The notes beneath the pieces were generated by a model, which saw only the letters and a program-made list of their open reading frames with translations, was not told the origin of the DNA and did no database searches. 64,000 bases of DNA from NCBI RefSeq assembly GCF_028372415.1, contig NC_092875.1, forward strand, positions 145,422,856 to 145,486,855, in the 5' to 3' direction. Positions 32,209 to 43,006 of this stretch are shown one piece after another (position 1 is the stretch's first letter; the number at the start of each line of letters is the position of its first letter). This DNA comes from Notamacropus eugenii (lineage: Eukaryota > Chordata > Mammalia > Diprotodontia > Macropodidae). A program made the position numbers and the translations under genes.

Positions 32209-32710
32209 GTTCCACGACTCTACAGGAAGGTCCTTCACCACCTTGAGTCCTGGAATATCCACAAGTACACCTATTGATTCAGAACCTGTTTACTGAGAAG
32301 TCAGTTTGAAGAACATGAGAATGAAAAGGCTATGATAAAGACTACCAAACTGCTGAAAGAAGCTGAGAAGGAATTTTGGTCTCAACAGCAACCATATATC
32401 TTCCATGATTCCTCTGGAGGCACCTCCTTTGAAAGATATGAGTGTTATAAATTCCCTGAGTAGCACTTAAATTACTGGCGTAATTCTGAAAAGGTAATGC
32501 GTCCTGATTACTTTGCCAGGGGGGAGCAGTAGAAGTCATTACAAATGGCAAATTGGGATTAACATGTCCAGCAACTGCAGGAAGAAAATCCATCTAATGG
32601 TCTAAAGACTGAACTTCTGCCTCCATGATATAGAGAGTCATTTGCCACCACTGTGGTAACATATTGTCACAGTCCTGGAGAGAAGCCCACAAAAAGTAAC
32701 AAGCACTTAA
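32209..32710 (+). pseudogene. NDUFB9: NDUFB9 processed pseudogene
   Basis: NDUFB9 is the LYR-motif B22 accessory subunit of mitochondrial complex I. In one frame the plus strand reads [71 protein letters not shown] and VQQLQEENPSNG. After a frame change near 32630 it reads LPPLW-HIVTVLERSPQK. This follows the family from about residue 15 to its C terminus (known mammalian text: VLRLYKRALRHLESW, FEEHKNEKDM, GGTSYERYDCYK, LPPLWWYIVT). The first 15 or so residues are not seen. Five in-frame stops (first at 32275-32277) and the frame change make it dead. The coding parts are contiguous although the parent gene has several exons, so it is a retrocopy, probably made by L1 enzymes. No poly(A) remains: a TATG repeat follows. 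Confidence 0.9.
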
Positions 32711-32712
32711 AT

Positions 32713-32785
32713 CTGTGTGTATATGTATGTATACAACATATATATGTATATACAACATACATATGTACATACATATGTATAAATG
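32713..32785. repeat. (TATG/TACA)n simple repeat
   Basis: Directly follows the NDUFB9 copy and may have grown from its poly(A) tail. Confidence 0.85.
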
Positions 32786-33371
32786 CACAGTGAATGAATG
32801 GTACATACATGTATGCTTCTGATTGAAAACAGAGGTGCATATTTGCTGGGGACTCAGGATTAAATCATACACAGTTTACTCTGTAGAAAATTGAGTTCCA
32901 AAATATATTTATTCATCTATCAGATATGTCCTTTTCAGAGGGAATTTGGCTTTTACAAAATATTAACCATCCGTTTTCACAAGAAAATATGTACACCTAA
33001 AAAGCTGTGGATAGGAATTAGACCTTTTTCAAGGGTCCTGTCCAATCATTGCTATAGGAAACTTGAGGGCTTGAAGTGTCAGGGCTTCCATGAGTCGAAT
33101 AGTCTCTAAATCATGCCCATGAAGAAGAAAGCCCATCATCTCTGGAAGCTCAACAATGGACAGGGAAAAGAGAATCTCACTACTTGTCAGAACAAGTGGG
33201 AAAGCACAGGGTATCAAGTCATCTGAAAAACAACTAAGGGCTGTGCACCTGCTCATGGAAGGAAAAGTTAAAAAAAAAAAAAAAAAGGATATATTTGTTA
33301 GATTGACTTGTACTATTAGAGATTATGTAACTTTTAATATTGACCTGAAAATTAGATTGCTTTGGAAGACT
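32786..33371. other. Unassigned sequence
   Basis: Nothing recognised except an A run at 33270-33287. Confidence 0.45.
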
Positions 33372-33675
33372 ACACACACACACACATACACACACACACA
33401 CACATACGCAGGGAAATACACACACATAATGTATGGGGAATATATATATGTGTGTGTGTATGTGTGTGTGTATACACACACACGTATGTGTATATATATG
33501 GAATGTGTGGGATATATACATATATGTGTATGTATATATAGGGCAGTATATAATCCCCCTATATATTTGTGTATATATGTATGAATACATATATACACAC
33601 ATACATATGTAATTTCCACGTGTATTTATGTGTATACATACATACACACATACATATATATGTATACACACACAA
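33372..33675. repeat. Compound (CA)n/(TG)n/(TATG)n tract
   Basis: About 300 bp alternating CA, TG, TA and TATG units. Long Cys/Val/Tyr/Ile/His-rich frames on both strands are artefacts of the two-base periodicity. Confidence 0.95.
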
Positions 33676-33679
33676 ATTC

Positions 33680-33925
33680 ATGTCATTTTTAGTTGTGTTT
33701 GACTCTTCATGACCCTTTTTGGAGTTTTTTTTTCAAAGATACGAGAATGGTTTGCCATGTCCTTCTCCAGCTCATTTTACAGATGAAGAAACTGAGGCAA
33801 ACAGTTAAATGACTTGCCCAGGGTGACACAATTAGTAAGTATGTGAGAGCAGATTTGAGTTCAGGTCTTCCTGACTCCAACCCTGGCACTTTTCCACTGC
33901 ACCACCTCACTGCCCCACCCCTCAC
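33680..33925 (-). mobile_element. WSINE-like marsupial SINE (-)
   Basis: AGTTGTGTTTGACTCTTCAT, GGTTTGCCATGTCCTTCTCC, AGCTCATTTTACAGATGAAG, CTTGCCCAGGGTGACACAAT, CCTGACTCCAACCCTGGCAC and TCCACTGCACCACC, in complete antisense order. Confidence 0.88.
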
Positions 33926-34429
33926 AAATATACAGGGAAATAGACATGCATACATATATAGTAAAATAATTTTATACTATATTAATTATATGTTTGTTTC
34001 AAAAATGTTTTTAATATTTATTTCCCCTAAAATTCTTACATTCTCTTTGATCATCACTGCTGTATTTGTGACTTTCATCATCAATCTCTTCTTCTCAATA
34101 TTTCAACGAGTCACCTTCAGTATCTTCTGTTGCATGTGAAAGGCAACCTGCTGTGAAAGCAATGACAGTAGATTTAGGAAATATTTCTTGAATAGTTACA
34201 AAAGCCACTAACAGTATAGAAAACATCCATGCAGCTTTGCCTTTGCACCATTGCAAATTGTGTTTTCTCTGACAAGGCCATATTCAGGACTTAGACCACT
34301 TAGAGATCATACATATTCAGGGTTTTGACACATATTTGAGATTTGTACCCGTTATGCTATAGTGTAGTCTGTATTTGAACCAATCAATACACTATTTAAA
34401 ACCAAGAGTATGGGACTTGGATTTCATTG
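33926..34429. other. Unassigned sequence
   Basis: Nothing recognised. Confidence 0.5.
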
Positions 34430-34625
34430 GTACTGGGAACTTCCAGGTGAGGAAACTACTGCTAACAATGCAGGTCATCACTTTGTCTGCAGTGTATATA
34501 GCATTACAGACTTGTTAAAGCACTGACGGTGACTTACCCAGAGCCATACAACCAGGACATGTCGGAAACTGACTTGGAATTCAAGGTTTTCTGGCTTTGA
34601 GTTGGCTCTTCCATAGCTCAGTTCA
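34430..34625 (-). mobile_element. S2 SINE (tRNA-derived) (-)
   Basis: TTCATTGGTACTGGGAACTT, GGTGAGGAAACTACTGC, CAATGCAGGTCATCACTTTG, CTTACCCAGAGCCATACAAC and TTTTCTGGCTTTGAGTTGGC, the same order as 31395-31605. Confidence 0.7.
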
Positions 34626-34784
34626 AGAAATCTGGTTCTAGCCTCATCACCTTTAGTAACTATTCCCTGATTGTTCTTTATCCCGCTTTTGTATTTCTTC
34701 CTCTTTGTGCCAGGTTACCAAATAAACTTGAAATTATGCATGTACATGTTCTTTTGTGAATGTTTTCATGGATTTAATATTTTT

Positions 34785-35010
34785 TCAGGTTGCTGGATGG
34801 CATTGTGGATAGAGTGCTAGGCCTGAACATAGGAAGAAGTTCTAATTCTAGCTGTATGACTCCGGACAAGCCACTTAACCTCTGTCTACCTCAGTTTCTT
34901 CAACTGTGAAATGGAGATAATACCCATCTCATAGGGTTGTTGAGAGGATCAAATGAGAGCACTTATCACAGTGCCTGGCACATAGCAGATATTTTAAAAT
35001 TGTTGTTTCT
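34785..35010 (+). mobile_element. MIR-type CORE-SINE (+)
   Basis: GCATTGTGGATAGAGTGCTA, TTCTAATTCTAGCTGTATGA, TTCTTCAACTGTGAAATGGA, GTTGTTGAGAGGATCAAATG and AGTGCCTGGCACATAGCAGA. Near full length. Confidence 0.9.
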
Positions 35011-35061
35011 TTCCCTCCCTCCCCAGAATGGATCATAAAGTTCTTTGAGGCAGGGAAAACT

Positions 35062-35219
35062 GATGTGGTGTAATAGAAAGAATGGTTGATGTAGGATTAG
35101 ATCACTTGGGTCTGAGTTTCAGCTTTACCAGTCATCATCTTTGTGATCTTGGGCAAGTAATTTGTCCTCTCTTTACCTCAGATTCCCCATATATATGCAT
35201 ATATATATATACACACATA

Positions 35220-35310
<91 letters not shown>

Positions 35311-35375
35311 GGGTTGAATTAGATGACCTCTAAAGAACCTTCCAAGTTCAAATGTATGATCCTGTGGTTCCATTA
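35062..35375 (+). mobile_element. Mar-1-like CORE-SINE split by a microsatellite (+)
   Basis: The head (GATGTGGTGTAATAGAAAGA, TTTGTGATCTTGGGCAAGTA, CCTCTCTTTACCTCAGATTC) and the tail (TTGAATTAGATGACCTCTAA, CAAATGTATGATCCTGTG) are intact but are separated by 118 bp of TA and GA repeats in place of the usual CTGTAAAATGAGG link. Confidence 0.85.
35190..35308. repeat. (TA)n(GA)n compound microsatellite
   Basis: TA-rich run to about 35250, then about 28 uninterrupted AG units to 35308. Confidence 0.97.
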
Positions 35376-35584
35376 TGATAAGCCTCAATCAGTCATTCTG
35401 ATTGGCCAAAGTCACTAAAACTATTTTTCTCATGAAAAGTTATTTTTTTGAAAAGTTATTTTTTTTAAAAAGTTATTTAAGGCTTATAGAAGTGATTGCT
35501 GAAAACAAATATATTAATTAAATTAAAAAAATTTAAATAACCAAAAAAAGTTGACTAGAGATAGTATCCTGGATGAAAAGACAT

Positions 35585-35790
35585 TCTCAAGAATCAGGAA
35601 AATAGGTTAAAGTACCACCTCTGACACATATTGGCCATGTGGTTCTGAGCATGTCCCTTAACCTCCCAGTGTCCCAGACAACTCTTCTCAAACTGTCAGT
35701 TGCAAAACAGCTATTGATTTGTCTGGGGAGAGAGTTTTGTTGCTTAAAGTTTCCTATACCAATGAAATCACAAGAATGGTTGGGGGGAAT
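35585..35790 (+). mobile_element. S2 SINE (tRNA-derived) (+)
   Basis: AAAGTACCACCTCTGACACA, TTGGCCATGTGGTTCTGAGC, TCCCTTAACCTCCCAGTG, CCCAGACAACTCTTCTCAAA and the tail CCTATACCAATGAAATCACA. It is the only sense copy of S2 here. Confidence 0.65.
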
Positions 35791-36004
35791 AAAACCTAAT
35801 GAATTTAGTGAGATGCCAGCAGGTAATTAATATGCTATGTATCTTTCAGCCCCCAAATGCCTTCCATTTCCTCATGAATGGGTTTGGTGGTAGGGTAAGT
35901 GAGTCATTCCTATAGATACTACTTTTTACTTTACAGTAACTGAAACACAGGAGTGGAATAGTTTTAAAATTCAGTTTCACTTGCAACACTTTAGAAAGAT
36001 TCTT

Positions 36005-38778
36005 TTTTTTATTATTAAATTTATTTATTTATTTCACTTTTAACATTCATTTTCACAGAATTTTTGGGCTCCAAATTTTCTCCCGTTTTGTCCCCTCCTC
36101 CCACCCCAAAACACAGAGCATTCCAATTGCCCCCATCACCACTCCGCTCTCTCCTCCATCATTCCTCTCTGCTCTTGTCTCCATCCTCTCCTCTGTCCTG
36201 TTGGGCCAAATAACTTTTTATACCCCTTTACCTGTATTTCTTATTTCCTAGCGGCAAGATCAGTACTTGACAGTTATTCCTAAAACTTTAAGTTCCAACT
36301 TCTTTTCTTCCCTTCCTCCCCACCCCCTCCCTTTGGAAGGCAAGCAATTCAATATAGGCCAAATCTGTGTAGTTTTGCAAATGACTTCCATAATAGTCGT
36401 GTTGTATAAGACTAACTATATTTGCCTCCATCCTATCCTGCCTCCAATTACTTCTATTCTCTCTTTTGATCCTGTCCCTCCTCGTGAGTGTCAACCTCAA
36501 ATTGTACCCTCCTCCCCATGCCCTCCCTTCCATAGTCCCCCCCACCCTGTTTATCCCCTTGTCCCCCACCTTCCTGTATTGTAAGATAGGTTTTCATACC
36601 AAAACGAATGTGCATTTTATTCCTTCCTTTAGTGGAATGTGATGAGAGTAAACTTCATGTTTTTCTCTCACCTCCCCTCTTTTTCCCCAAACTAAAAAAG
36701 TCTTTTGCTTGCCTCTTTTATGAGAGATAATTTGCCCCATTCAATTTCTCCCTTTCTCCTCCCATATATTTCTCTCTCACTGCTTGATTTCATTTTTTTT
36801 TTAAGATATGATCCCATCCTATTCAATTCACTCTGCGCACTCTGTCTCTATGAGTGTGTGCGTGTGCATGTGTGTGTGTGTAATCCCACCAAGTACCCAG
36901 ATACTGAATAGTTTCAAGAGTTACTAATATTGTCTTTCCATGTAGGGATGTAAACAGTTCAACTTTTATAAGTCCCTTATGACTTCTCTTTGCTGTTTAC
37001 CTTTTCATGCTTCTCTTCATTCTTGTGTTTGAAAGTCAAATTTTCTTTTTAGCTCTGGTCTTTTCATCAAGAATGCTTGAAAGTCCTCTATTTCGTTAAA
37101 AGACCAATTTTTCCCCTGAAGTATTATACTCAGTTTTGCTGGGTAGGTGATTCTTGGTTTTAGTCCTAGTTCCTTTAACTTCTGGAATATCCTATTCCAT
37201 GCCCTTCAATCCCTTAATGTAGAAGCTGCTAGATCTTGTGTTATCCTGATTATATTTCCACAATACTTGAATTGTTTCTTTCTAGCTGTTTGCAATATTT
37301 TCTCCTTGACCTGGGAATTCTGGAATTTGGCCACAATGTTCCTAGGAGTTTCTCTTTTTGGATCTTTTTCAGGTGGTGATTGGTGGATTCTTTCAATATT
37401 TATTTTGCCCTCTGGTTCTAGAATCTCAGGGCAGTTTTCCTTGATAATTTCATGAAAGATGATGTCTAGGCTCTTTTTTGATCATGGGTTTCAGGCAGGC
37501 CCATAATTTTTAAATTGTCTCTCCTGGATCTATTTTCCAGGTCAGTTGTTTTTCCAATGAGATATTTCACATTCTCTTCCATTTTTTCATTCTTTTGGTT
37601 TTGTTTTGTGATTTCTTGGTTTCTCATAAAGTCATTAGCCTCCATCTGTTCCATTCTAATTTTGAAAGAACTATTTTCTTCAGTGAGCTTTTGAATCTCC
37701 TTTTCCATTTGGCTAATTCTGCTTTTGAAAGCATTCTTCTCCTCATTGGCTTCTTGTACCCCCTTTGCCAATTGAGTTAGCCTATTTTTCAGGGTGTTAT
37801 TTTCTTCAGCATTTTTTTGGGTCTCCTTTAGCAGGGTGCTGATCTGTTGTTCATACTTTGCTTGCAAGTCTTTTATTGCTCTTCCCAGTTTTTCCTCCAC
37901 CTCTCTAACATAATTTTGAAAATTTTTTGAGCTCTTTATGAGCTTTTCCCAGGTCTGATCCCATTGAGTGTGCTGGGATGTAGAAGCACTGACTTCCATG
38001 TCTTTCTCTGATTGTGAGCACCACTCTTCCTCATTAGAAAGGAGGGGAAGAGAAACCTGCTCACCAAGAAAGTAACCCTCTATAGTCTTGATTTTTTTTC
38101 CCTTTTCTGGGCATTTTCCCAGCCAGTGACTTGACCTCTGAATATTCTCTTCACACGCACCTCACCTCCTGATCCTCCCAGCCAGCACTTGGGGTCTGAG
38201 ACTCAAATGCTGCTTCCCAGCCTCAGGGCTTTGGGTGGGGGCAGGGCTGCTATTCAGTGTGAGATCAAGTTCAGCTGCCTGGGTGGGGGCAGGGCCACCT
38301 CTGGGGCTCAGTTCCCTCAGGGGTTTTATGCAGAGACCTTCAACAATGGATCTGGGCTCCTGCCTGCTTGGGGAGCCCCTGTCTGCTCCCACCTCCGCTG
38401 GTGCCTCCTGAGGGGGCCTGAGTCATGGGGGCTCCCCACTCCCCTCTCGACCCGCCAAAGAGATCTTCTCACCGACCCTTGTCACCTGTGGGTGGAGGGA
38501 CCCGCACGGCTGCTGGATATTTTGTCCCTGAAGCCTGCTCGGATCTGCTCCCCGCTCGGATTTGCTCCTCTCGGCCTGGGCAGCCACGGCAGGGCTGTTC
38601 TCGGCTCCCAGTCCGCTGCGTGAAGAACCTTTTGTGAGAGCTTTTCAGACTCTCTGGAACAGAAATCTTATCCGCTCTGCTGTTATGTGGCTTCTCCTGC
38701 TCCCGAATTTATTGGCAGCTCTTTACTACAGATATTTCATAGGCTGTGGGTTCGGAGCTAGCGTATTTGTGTATTTCC
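36005..38778 (-). mobile_element. HAL1 (half-L1) retrotransposon, HAL1-2, full length
   Basis: This 2774-bp element is bounded by a perfect 13-bp target-site duplication, TAGAAAGATTCTT, at 35992-36004 and 38779-38791. Read on the minus strand it has a CpG-rich 5' UTR (38778 to about 38000), ORF1 (37999-37017), a 1-kb 3' UTR and an A-rich tail complement at 36005-36015. There is no ORF2 anywhere, and the 3' UTR follows ORF1 directly. That makes it a non-autonomous L1 derivative. The perfect duplication and the many surviving CpGs in the 5' UTR mark it as one of the youngest insertions here. Confidence 0.9.
37017..37999 (-). pseudogene. HAL1-2 ORF1 (RNA-binding protein), nearly intact
   Basis: ORF1p binds its own RNA as a coiled-coil trimer. 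Residues 1-35 (MEVSASTSQHTQWDQTWEKL) are followed by a coiled coil (about 36-145, with ISQMEKEIQKLTEENSSFK), an RRM (from RRDNLKIMGLPE) and a C-terminal domain (RNIVAKFQNSQVKEKILQTA, KPRITYPAKLSIILQGKNWS) ending EDFQAFLMKRPELKRKFDF. The frame is open for 177 codons. The A-run at 37474-37479 (plus strand T-run) is one base short, shifting the frame, and one TGA lies at 37206-37208. Allowing for these the length is about 327 residues, normal for the family. Confidence 0.85.
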
Positions 38779-38829
38779 TAGAAAGATTCTTAAACAAATA
38801 GTTTTAAAATATTGATTCCAATCTGAGAG

Positions 38830-39020
38830 ACTGTGTAGTGTTGTGGATAAGGCATCGAACCTGGAGTATGGAAGACCTGAGGGTCATATCTCATCTCAGA
38901 ATCTAGCTGTAGGACCCTGGACAGATCAATTTATTTCTCAGGCTTGCCATGTCCTCATCTGTAAGATGAGGAGATTGGACTATATGACATCTAAGATCTC
39001 TTCCTAACACTCTGTCTTCA
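38830..39020 (+). mobile_element. Mar-1-like CORE-SINE (+)
   Basis: GTAGTGTTGTGGATAAGGCA, CTGGAGTATGGAAGACCTGA, CCTCATCTGTAAGATGAGGA and the tail GATTGGACTATATGACATCT, AAGATCTCTTCCTAACACTC. Near full length. Confidence 0.85.
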
Positions 39021-39044
39021 AACAGATCTCCAAGGACAACATAT

Positions 39045-39162
39045 AGACTTAGAAAATCACTAATCAATATTATCTGTGTTGTCTTGTGTTTGTATTTGTT
39101 TTCATTAAATACTTCACATTTTAATCTGATTAAGCTGACAGGTCAGAAGTTTGACACCTCTG
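39045..39162 (+). mobile_element. R2 repeat, 3' part
   Basis: GACTTAGAAAATCACTAATC, ATTTTAATCTGATTAAGCTG and AAGTTTGACACCTCTG match the second half of R2 at 6405-6611. Confidence 0.5.
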
Positions 39163-39221
39163 CTACAGTCATTCCCTAAATTCTATTTCTTTTCCAAGAA
39201 ATAAAATATTGACATTTTTTC

Positions 39222-41823
39222 TTTTTTTTCAATATTTTTAAAATTTTATTTTAGACTCAAACACTAGAACACAAATACAGAATAGACAAAAGAAACAAAA
39301 ACATATCATAAATTTAAATATTGGAACATAAATGCAAAGTTAAAAAGAAAAAAGAAACGAATAACATGCATAGTAGAATGTAAGAGAGGATTCAAATTGT
39401 ATAACAATATATTTTGATTTCAAGAAAGCCTGAATAATAAATAATACTTGAGTTGAAAATTGTCCATCTTTTCTTTGCTTCCTTGTGAGTTCTTTTGTTT
39501 TCTGCTATATACTTTTTTACTTTGTTTTTTCCCCTCCTTCCACCCTCCAGAAGGCTACAATGAAGTTTAGATATATTTCTCTATAGCTACAGATACATAC
39601 ATACACATATACATATATACGTACATATATAGACATATATTCCCAAACCTATTCTACACCTGATTTTTGGTTTTTATCTTTGTGCATATCTCTTATTTCC
39701 TATCCCTCCTGCCTCCTCTAATTAGCTTTTATCTACTACCTTGCCCTCCCATTACTTGCCTGCCCCCCTCCCTTCCCTTCCTCCTATTCCCATAAATCTA
39801 AATATCCTTCTATGCCTCACTTTTTACCTATTCCCTCACCCTCCCCTCTAAAGATGTCTCCCTTGTTTCTCTCCCCCCTCCCTATGCCCCTATACCATTT
39901 TATTTCCTCTGAATTCAGAAGATTTTTATATTCTTCTAAACACATATGTATTGTTCCCTCTTAAATCCATTCCCAATGAAAGCAGATTATCGGAACTACC
40001 AGCCCTCCTCCTCCATCTAATTCTTCTGTATCAATTCTTCCTCTTGTATTTCATTTATATGAAATAATTACTCCTAAAAAGAGTTATTCCTAAATGGTTT
40101 TATTTTTAAAATTAATATCATGGTTGGGTTTACCCCAGTCTTTGGTATTAGCTACCCAAGTATTAATAAAAGTAGACATATATTTTATATATATAAAAGG
40201 TAAACTGTCTTTATGAATCCCTTATAGTCTTTGGTATATACCTTATATTTCTCTTGGTTCTTGTATGTTAAATCTTCTAAGCTCAGGATTTTTGTTAACA
40301 AAGTCTTGAAAGTCTGATAATTTTTCAAATGTCCATTTTTTTCCTTCCAAATAATACTTAACTTTACAGGGTATGATATTTTTGGCCAAAGCATCAATTC
40401 TAGTGCTCTTCAACATATTGTGTTGCGAGACCTGTAGTCCTTTAATGTCTCTGCTGTTAGATTTTGTGTAATTCTACTTGTGGTTCCATCATATTTAAAT
40501 TGTTTTAATCTTGATGCTTTTAATATTTTATCCTTGAGCTGGGGGTTTTAAAATTTGACTATGATATTCCTATGAGCTTTCTTCATAGGATCTCTTTTAC
40601 ATGATGAATGGATTCTTTTCTATTTCTATTTCCCCCACCCCCCCGCCCTTGTTGTAATGTTTCAGGACAATTTTCTTTAATTATTTCTCATATTATTGTA
40701 TCAAGATTCTTTTTTTGATCGTAACTTTCTGTTAGTCCAATTATTTTTATATTTTATCTTCTTGGTCTACTCTCCAAATCTGTTCTTTTTCTTATAAGAT
40801 GTTTCACTTTCTCTTCTATTTTTTCATTATTCATATCTTGTTTAATTATTTCTTGATCTCATAATTTCCCTGGTTTCACTTTGCCCAATTCTAATTTTCA
40901 AGGTGTCATTTTCTTCCTTAAGATTCTGGATCTCCTTTTCTAATGGGTTGGCTTTCTTTCATAATCTTGTTTTTCTTGGATTACTCTTTTTTTTTTTTTT
41001 TAACTTTCTCTGTTATTTGATTTTTAAAGTCTTGTTTAAGGTCTTCTATAAATTATTTTTGGACAGGTGACCATTTGACATTACTCTTTAGGGGCACTTC
41101 AATATCCTCCTCTGAAAATGAACCCCAGTCATCTCTATTCCCATAATAGCTTTCTAGGGTTGAATTCTTTCTCTTTTGCCTGTGCATTTTTTGGGGTAAT
41201 AATTAATTTTTGTAATCACCTCTAGGCCTGGGGTATGGGAAATGGTGCCTCTTGACCCAGATCTTCAGTTCTCCCCTCTAGTTTGGAACCAAAGCCAAAA
41301 CTCCAGCCACCTGTAAGAGCCCACAGCCAGGGGCTTTCTGCCCCACTGCTTCTGTGCTCACTGGACTGGCATGTGCTGGACCTTTCTTGTCCCCATTGCT
41401 CTTCATAGCATAGCTGGATCTGGTGTTCCTTATCAGCAGAGGTTCCATCAATCTTCCGGGCCTCAAACCCCAACTCCCCTCACTATCCAGGGGGTGAAAG
41501 TTCCTGTGGCTGGGGCAAGGCAACCTCTCAAACCAACTAAGCCCAGGGTTTGCCACTTGTTGTTTAAGTGACTTGTGGCTTGTTGTTAAAACAGACCCCA
41601 GCCTGGAAGTGTTTACTCTTCACAGGGACTAAACCTTGTCCTGGGATTTTTCTTCCTATCTTCTCAAATTGTCCTAGGCAGCCCCCTGTTTTGCCCCTAT
41701 TTTTATTTATCTCCACCCACATTTTGTTCACCCTAAGGTGCTATTTTAACTCTTTTGTGAGGGAAAATCTTGAGAGCTTGGAATTTTCCCACCTATTCTG
41801 CCATCTTCTCAGAACCTTCTCTC
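39222..41823 (-). mobile_element. HAL1 (half-L1) retrotransposon, HAL1-3
   Basis: A 2.6-kb element with a target-site duplication, TTGACATTTTTTC (39209-39221) and TTGACATTTTTC (41824-41835). On the minus strand the 5' UTR starts near 41820 (GAGAAGATGGCAGAATAGGT) and ends near 41050. ORF1 runs to about 40225, and the 3' UTR runs to 39222. No ORF2 is present. The 5' UTR matches the sense element at 50-1012, not HAL1-2, and the 3' UTR also differs from HAL1-2, so it belongs to another, older subfamily. Confidence 0.8.
40225..41050 (-). pseudogene. HAL1-3 ORF1, decayed
   Basis: Minus-strand traces include the coiled coil (near 40900-40950), RRM remnants and the C-terminal ISYPVKLSIIWKEKNGHLKNYQTFKTLLTKILSLEDL. 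Only this last part is open for any length (the 40185-40397 stretch). It has many stops and shifts. Confidence 0.65.
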
Positions 41824-41969
41824 TTGACATTTTTCAACGGCACATTTATGATACCAGTTCAACATTCCAAGTATGGTCATCAAAACCCAAACAGAGGACT
41901 TGGAGGCTTAACAACAAATACTAGTTTCCATGCTTAGTTCATTAACGCCTCTATTATTTACAACCACCC

Positions 41970-42155
41970 AATCATAAAATGTTAGAGTTGGAACAAATAT
42001 GAGTGATCGTCTAATGCAATACTATTCATTTTTTTTTTCTGGAAACAGACTCTGAAACATGATGTGGCTTTACTCGGGATGTCCCAACTAGTAACCAAGT
42101 CAGGGCTTGAACCAAAGTCTCCTAGTCCAGCACTGTCTTTACCATGCTTATCTCA
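41970..42155 (-). mobile_element. Mar-1-like CORE-SINE (-)
   Basis: ATCATAAAATGTTAGAGTTG (inverted tail), then GACTCTGAAACATGATGTGG, AACTAGTAACCAAGTCAGGG and CTTGAACCAAAGTCTCCTAG. Fairly diverged. Confidence 0.65.
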
Positions 42156-42179
42156 GCAGCCGTCAGGGCAGTTACCATG

Positions 42180-42718
42180 TGTAGCAGGAAGCAGCCCAAC
42201 ATACACAGGAGAGGAGGACTGTCAGAGAGGAGTTACTATCACAGGTTCTTAGATCTGCATTCATAAAAGGAAAGCAACTTTCAAAGGGTTAGCAATCACT
42301 TTCATCAAGCACATGAATCATTCCTTTAACCTAGTACATATACCATTCAGTTAGTTCTGGGAGTCAGCCCCCTGAATTGCAAAGATAATAGAGAGAAATC
42401 AAAAGATCAACAGACATGGCTTCCTCTGCCTGAATTCAACAGACAATTGGACCCCAATTGTCTGATCATAGTTACCAGAGAGTAAAGCACTCCATGTGGG
42501 TTCTCAGAGTGGGGGGCAAGGATCTTTAGCAGCTTCCCAGAGTCCTTGTCTGGCACTCTTACTTTCTAAGCCCCAAAGTAAAACTTCAACTCAGAGTATT
42601 TATACATTTTTTTAAAGCCAGAGGGCATCACAACCCTTTGACCCATTGCCTCAATAGAAAAAACAAAAGGTACTTGGGACCCTCCTACAAAACACCTCCC
42701 CTAATCAAGTTTCCCACA
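42180..42718 (-). mobile_element. Possible solo LTR fossil
   Basis: On the minus strand the block starts TGTGGGAAAC and ends GCTACA. It has a TATA box TGTATAAATA (plus strand 42597-42606) followed by a stretch that looks like an R/U5 region. No internal region and no target duplication were seen. It is an old, broken copy, family unknown. Confidence 0.3.
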
Positions 42719-42944
42719 ATAGGCAGGTTCATCAGTGGGTGAGAAAGATCTTTAATCACATTAAAATAATTAATAATTAAAATAGACATTTTTTCTAGTT
42801 AAAGAAACTCTTGTTTCTGTTTGTTCCTTGTAAAGACTCTTGATTGATAAAGGCAACATTCAATTAGAGGCACTTGATTATACTAAAACAAAACCAGCAA
42901 AAGATCCTATTTTGATTGTCATCACATCATGTTGTTTTTGTCTT

Positions 42945-43000
42945 TGTATTTTCAGTGCCTAGTACAATGTCTTACACATGGTAAATAAAATGAAATTACA
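42945..43000 (+). mobile_element. MIR/L2-type 3' tail
   Basis: CAGTGCCTAGTACAATGTC, CACATGGTAAATAAAATGA is the shared MIR/L2 3' tail. Its A-rich end leads into the GGAA repeat. Confidence 0.5.
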
Positions 43001-43006
43001 AAAAAG

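Noticed and set aside
33156-33671. Long Cys/Val/Tyr/His-rich frames on both strands
   Set aside because: They lie in a compound CA/TG/TATG repeat, where two-base periodicity keeps frames open.
38189-38623. GC-rich frame of 144 codons on the plus strand
   Set aside because: It lies antisense in the CpG-rich 5' UTR of HAL1-2. It is not a gene.
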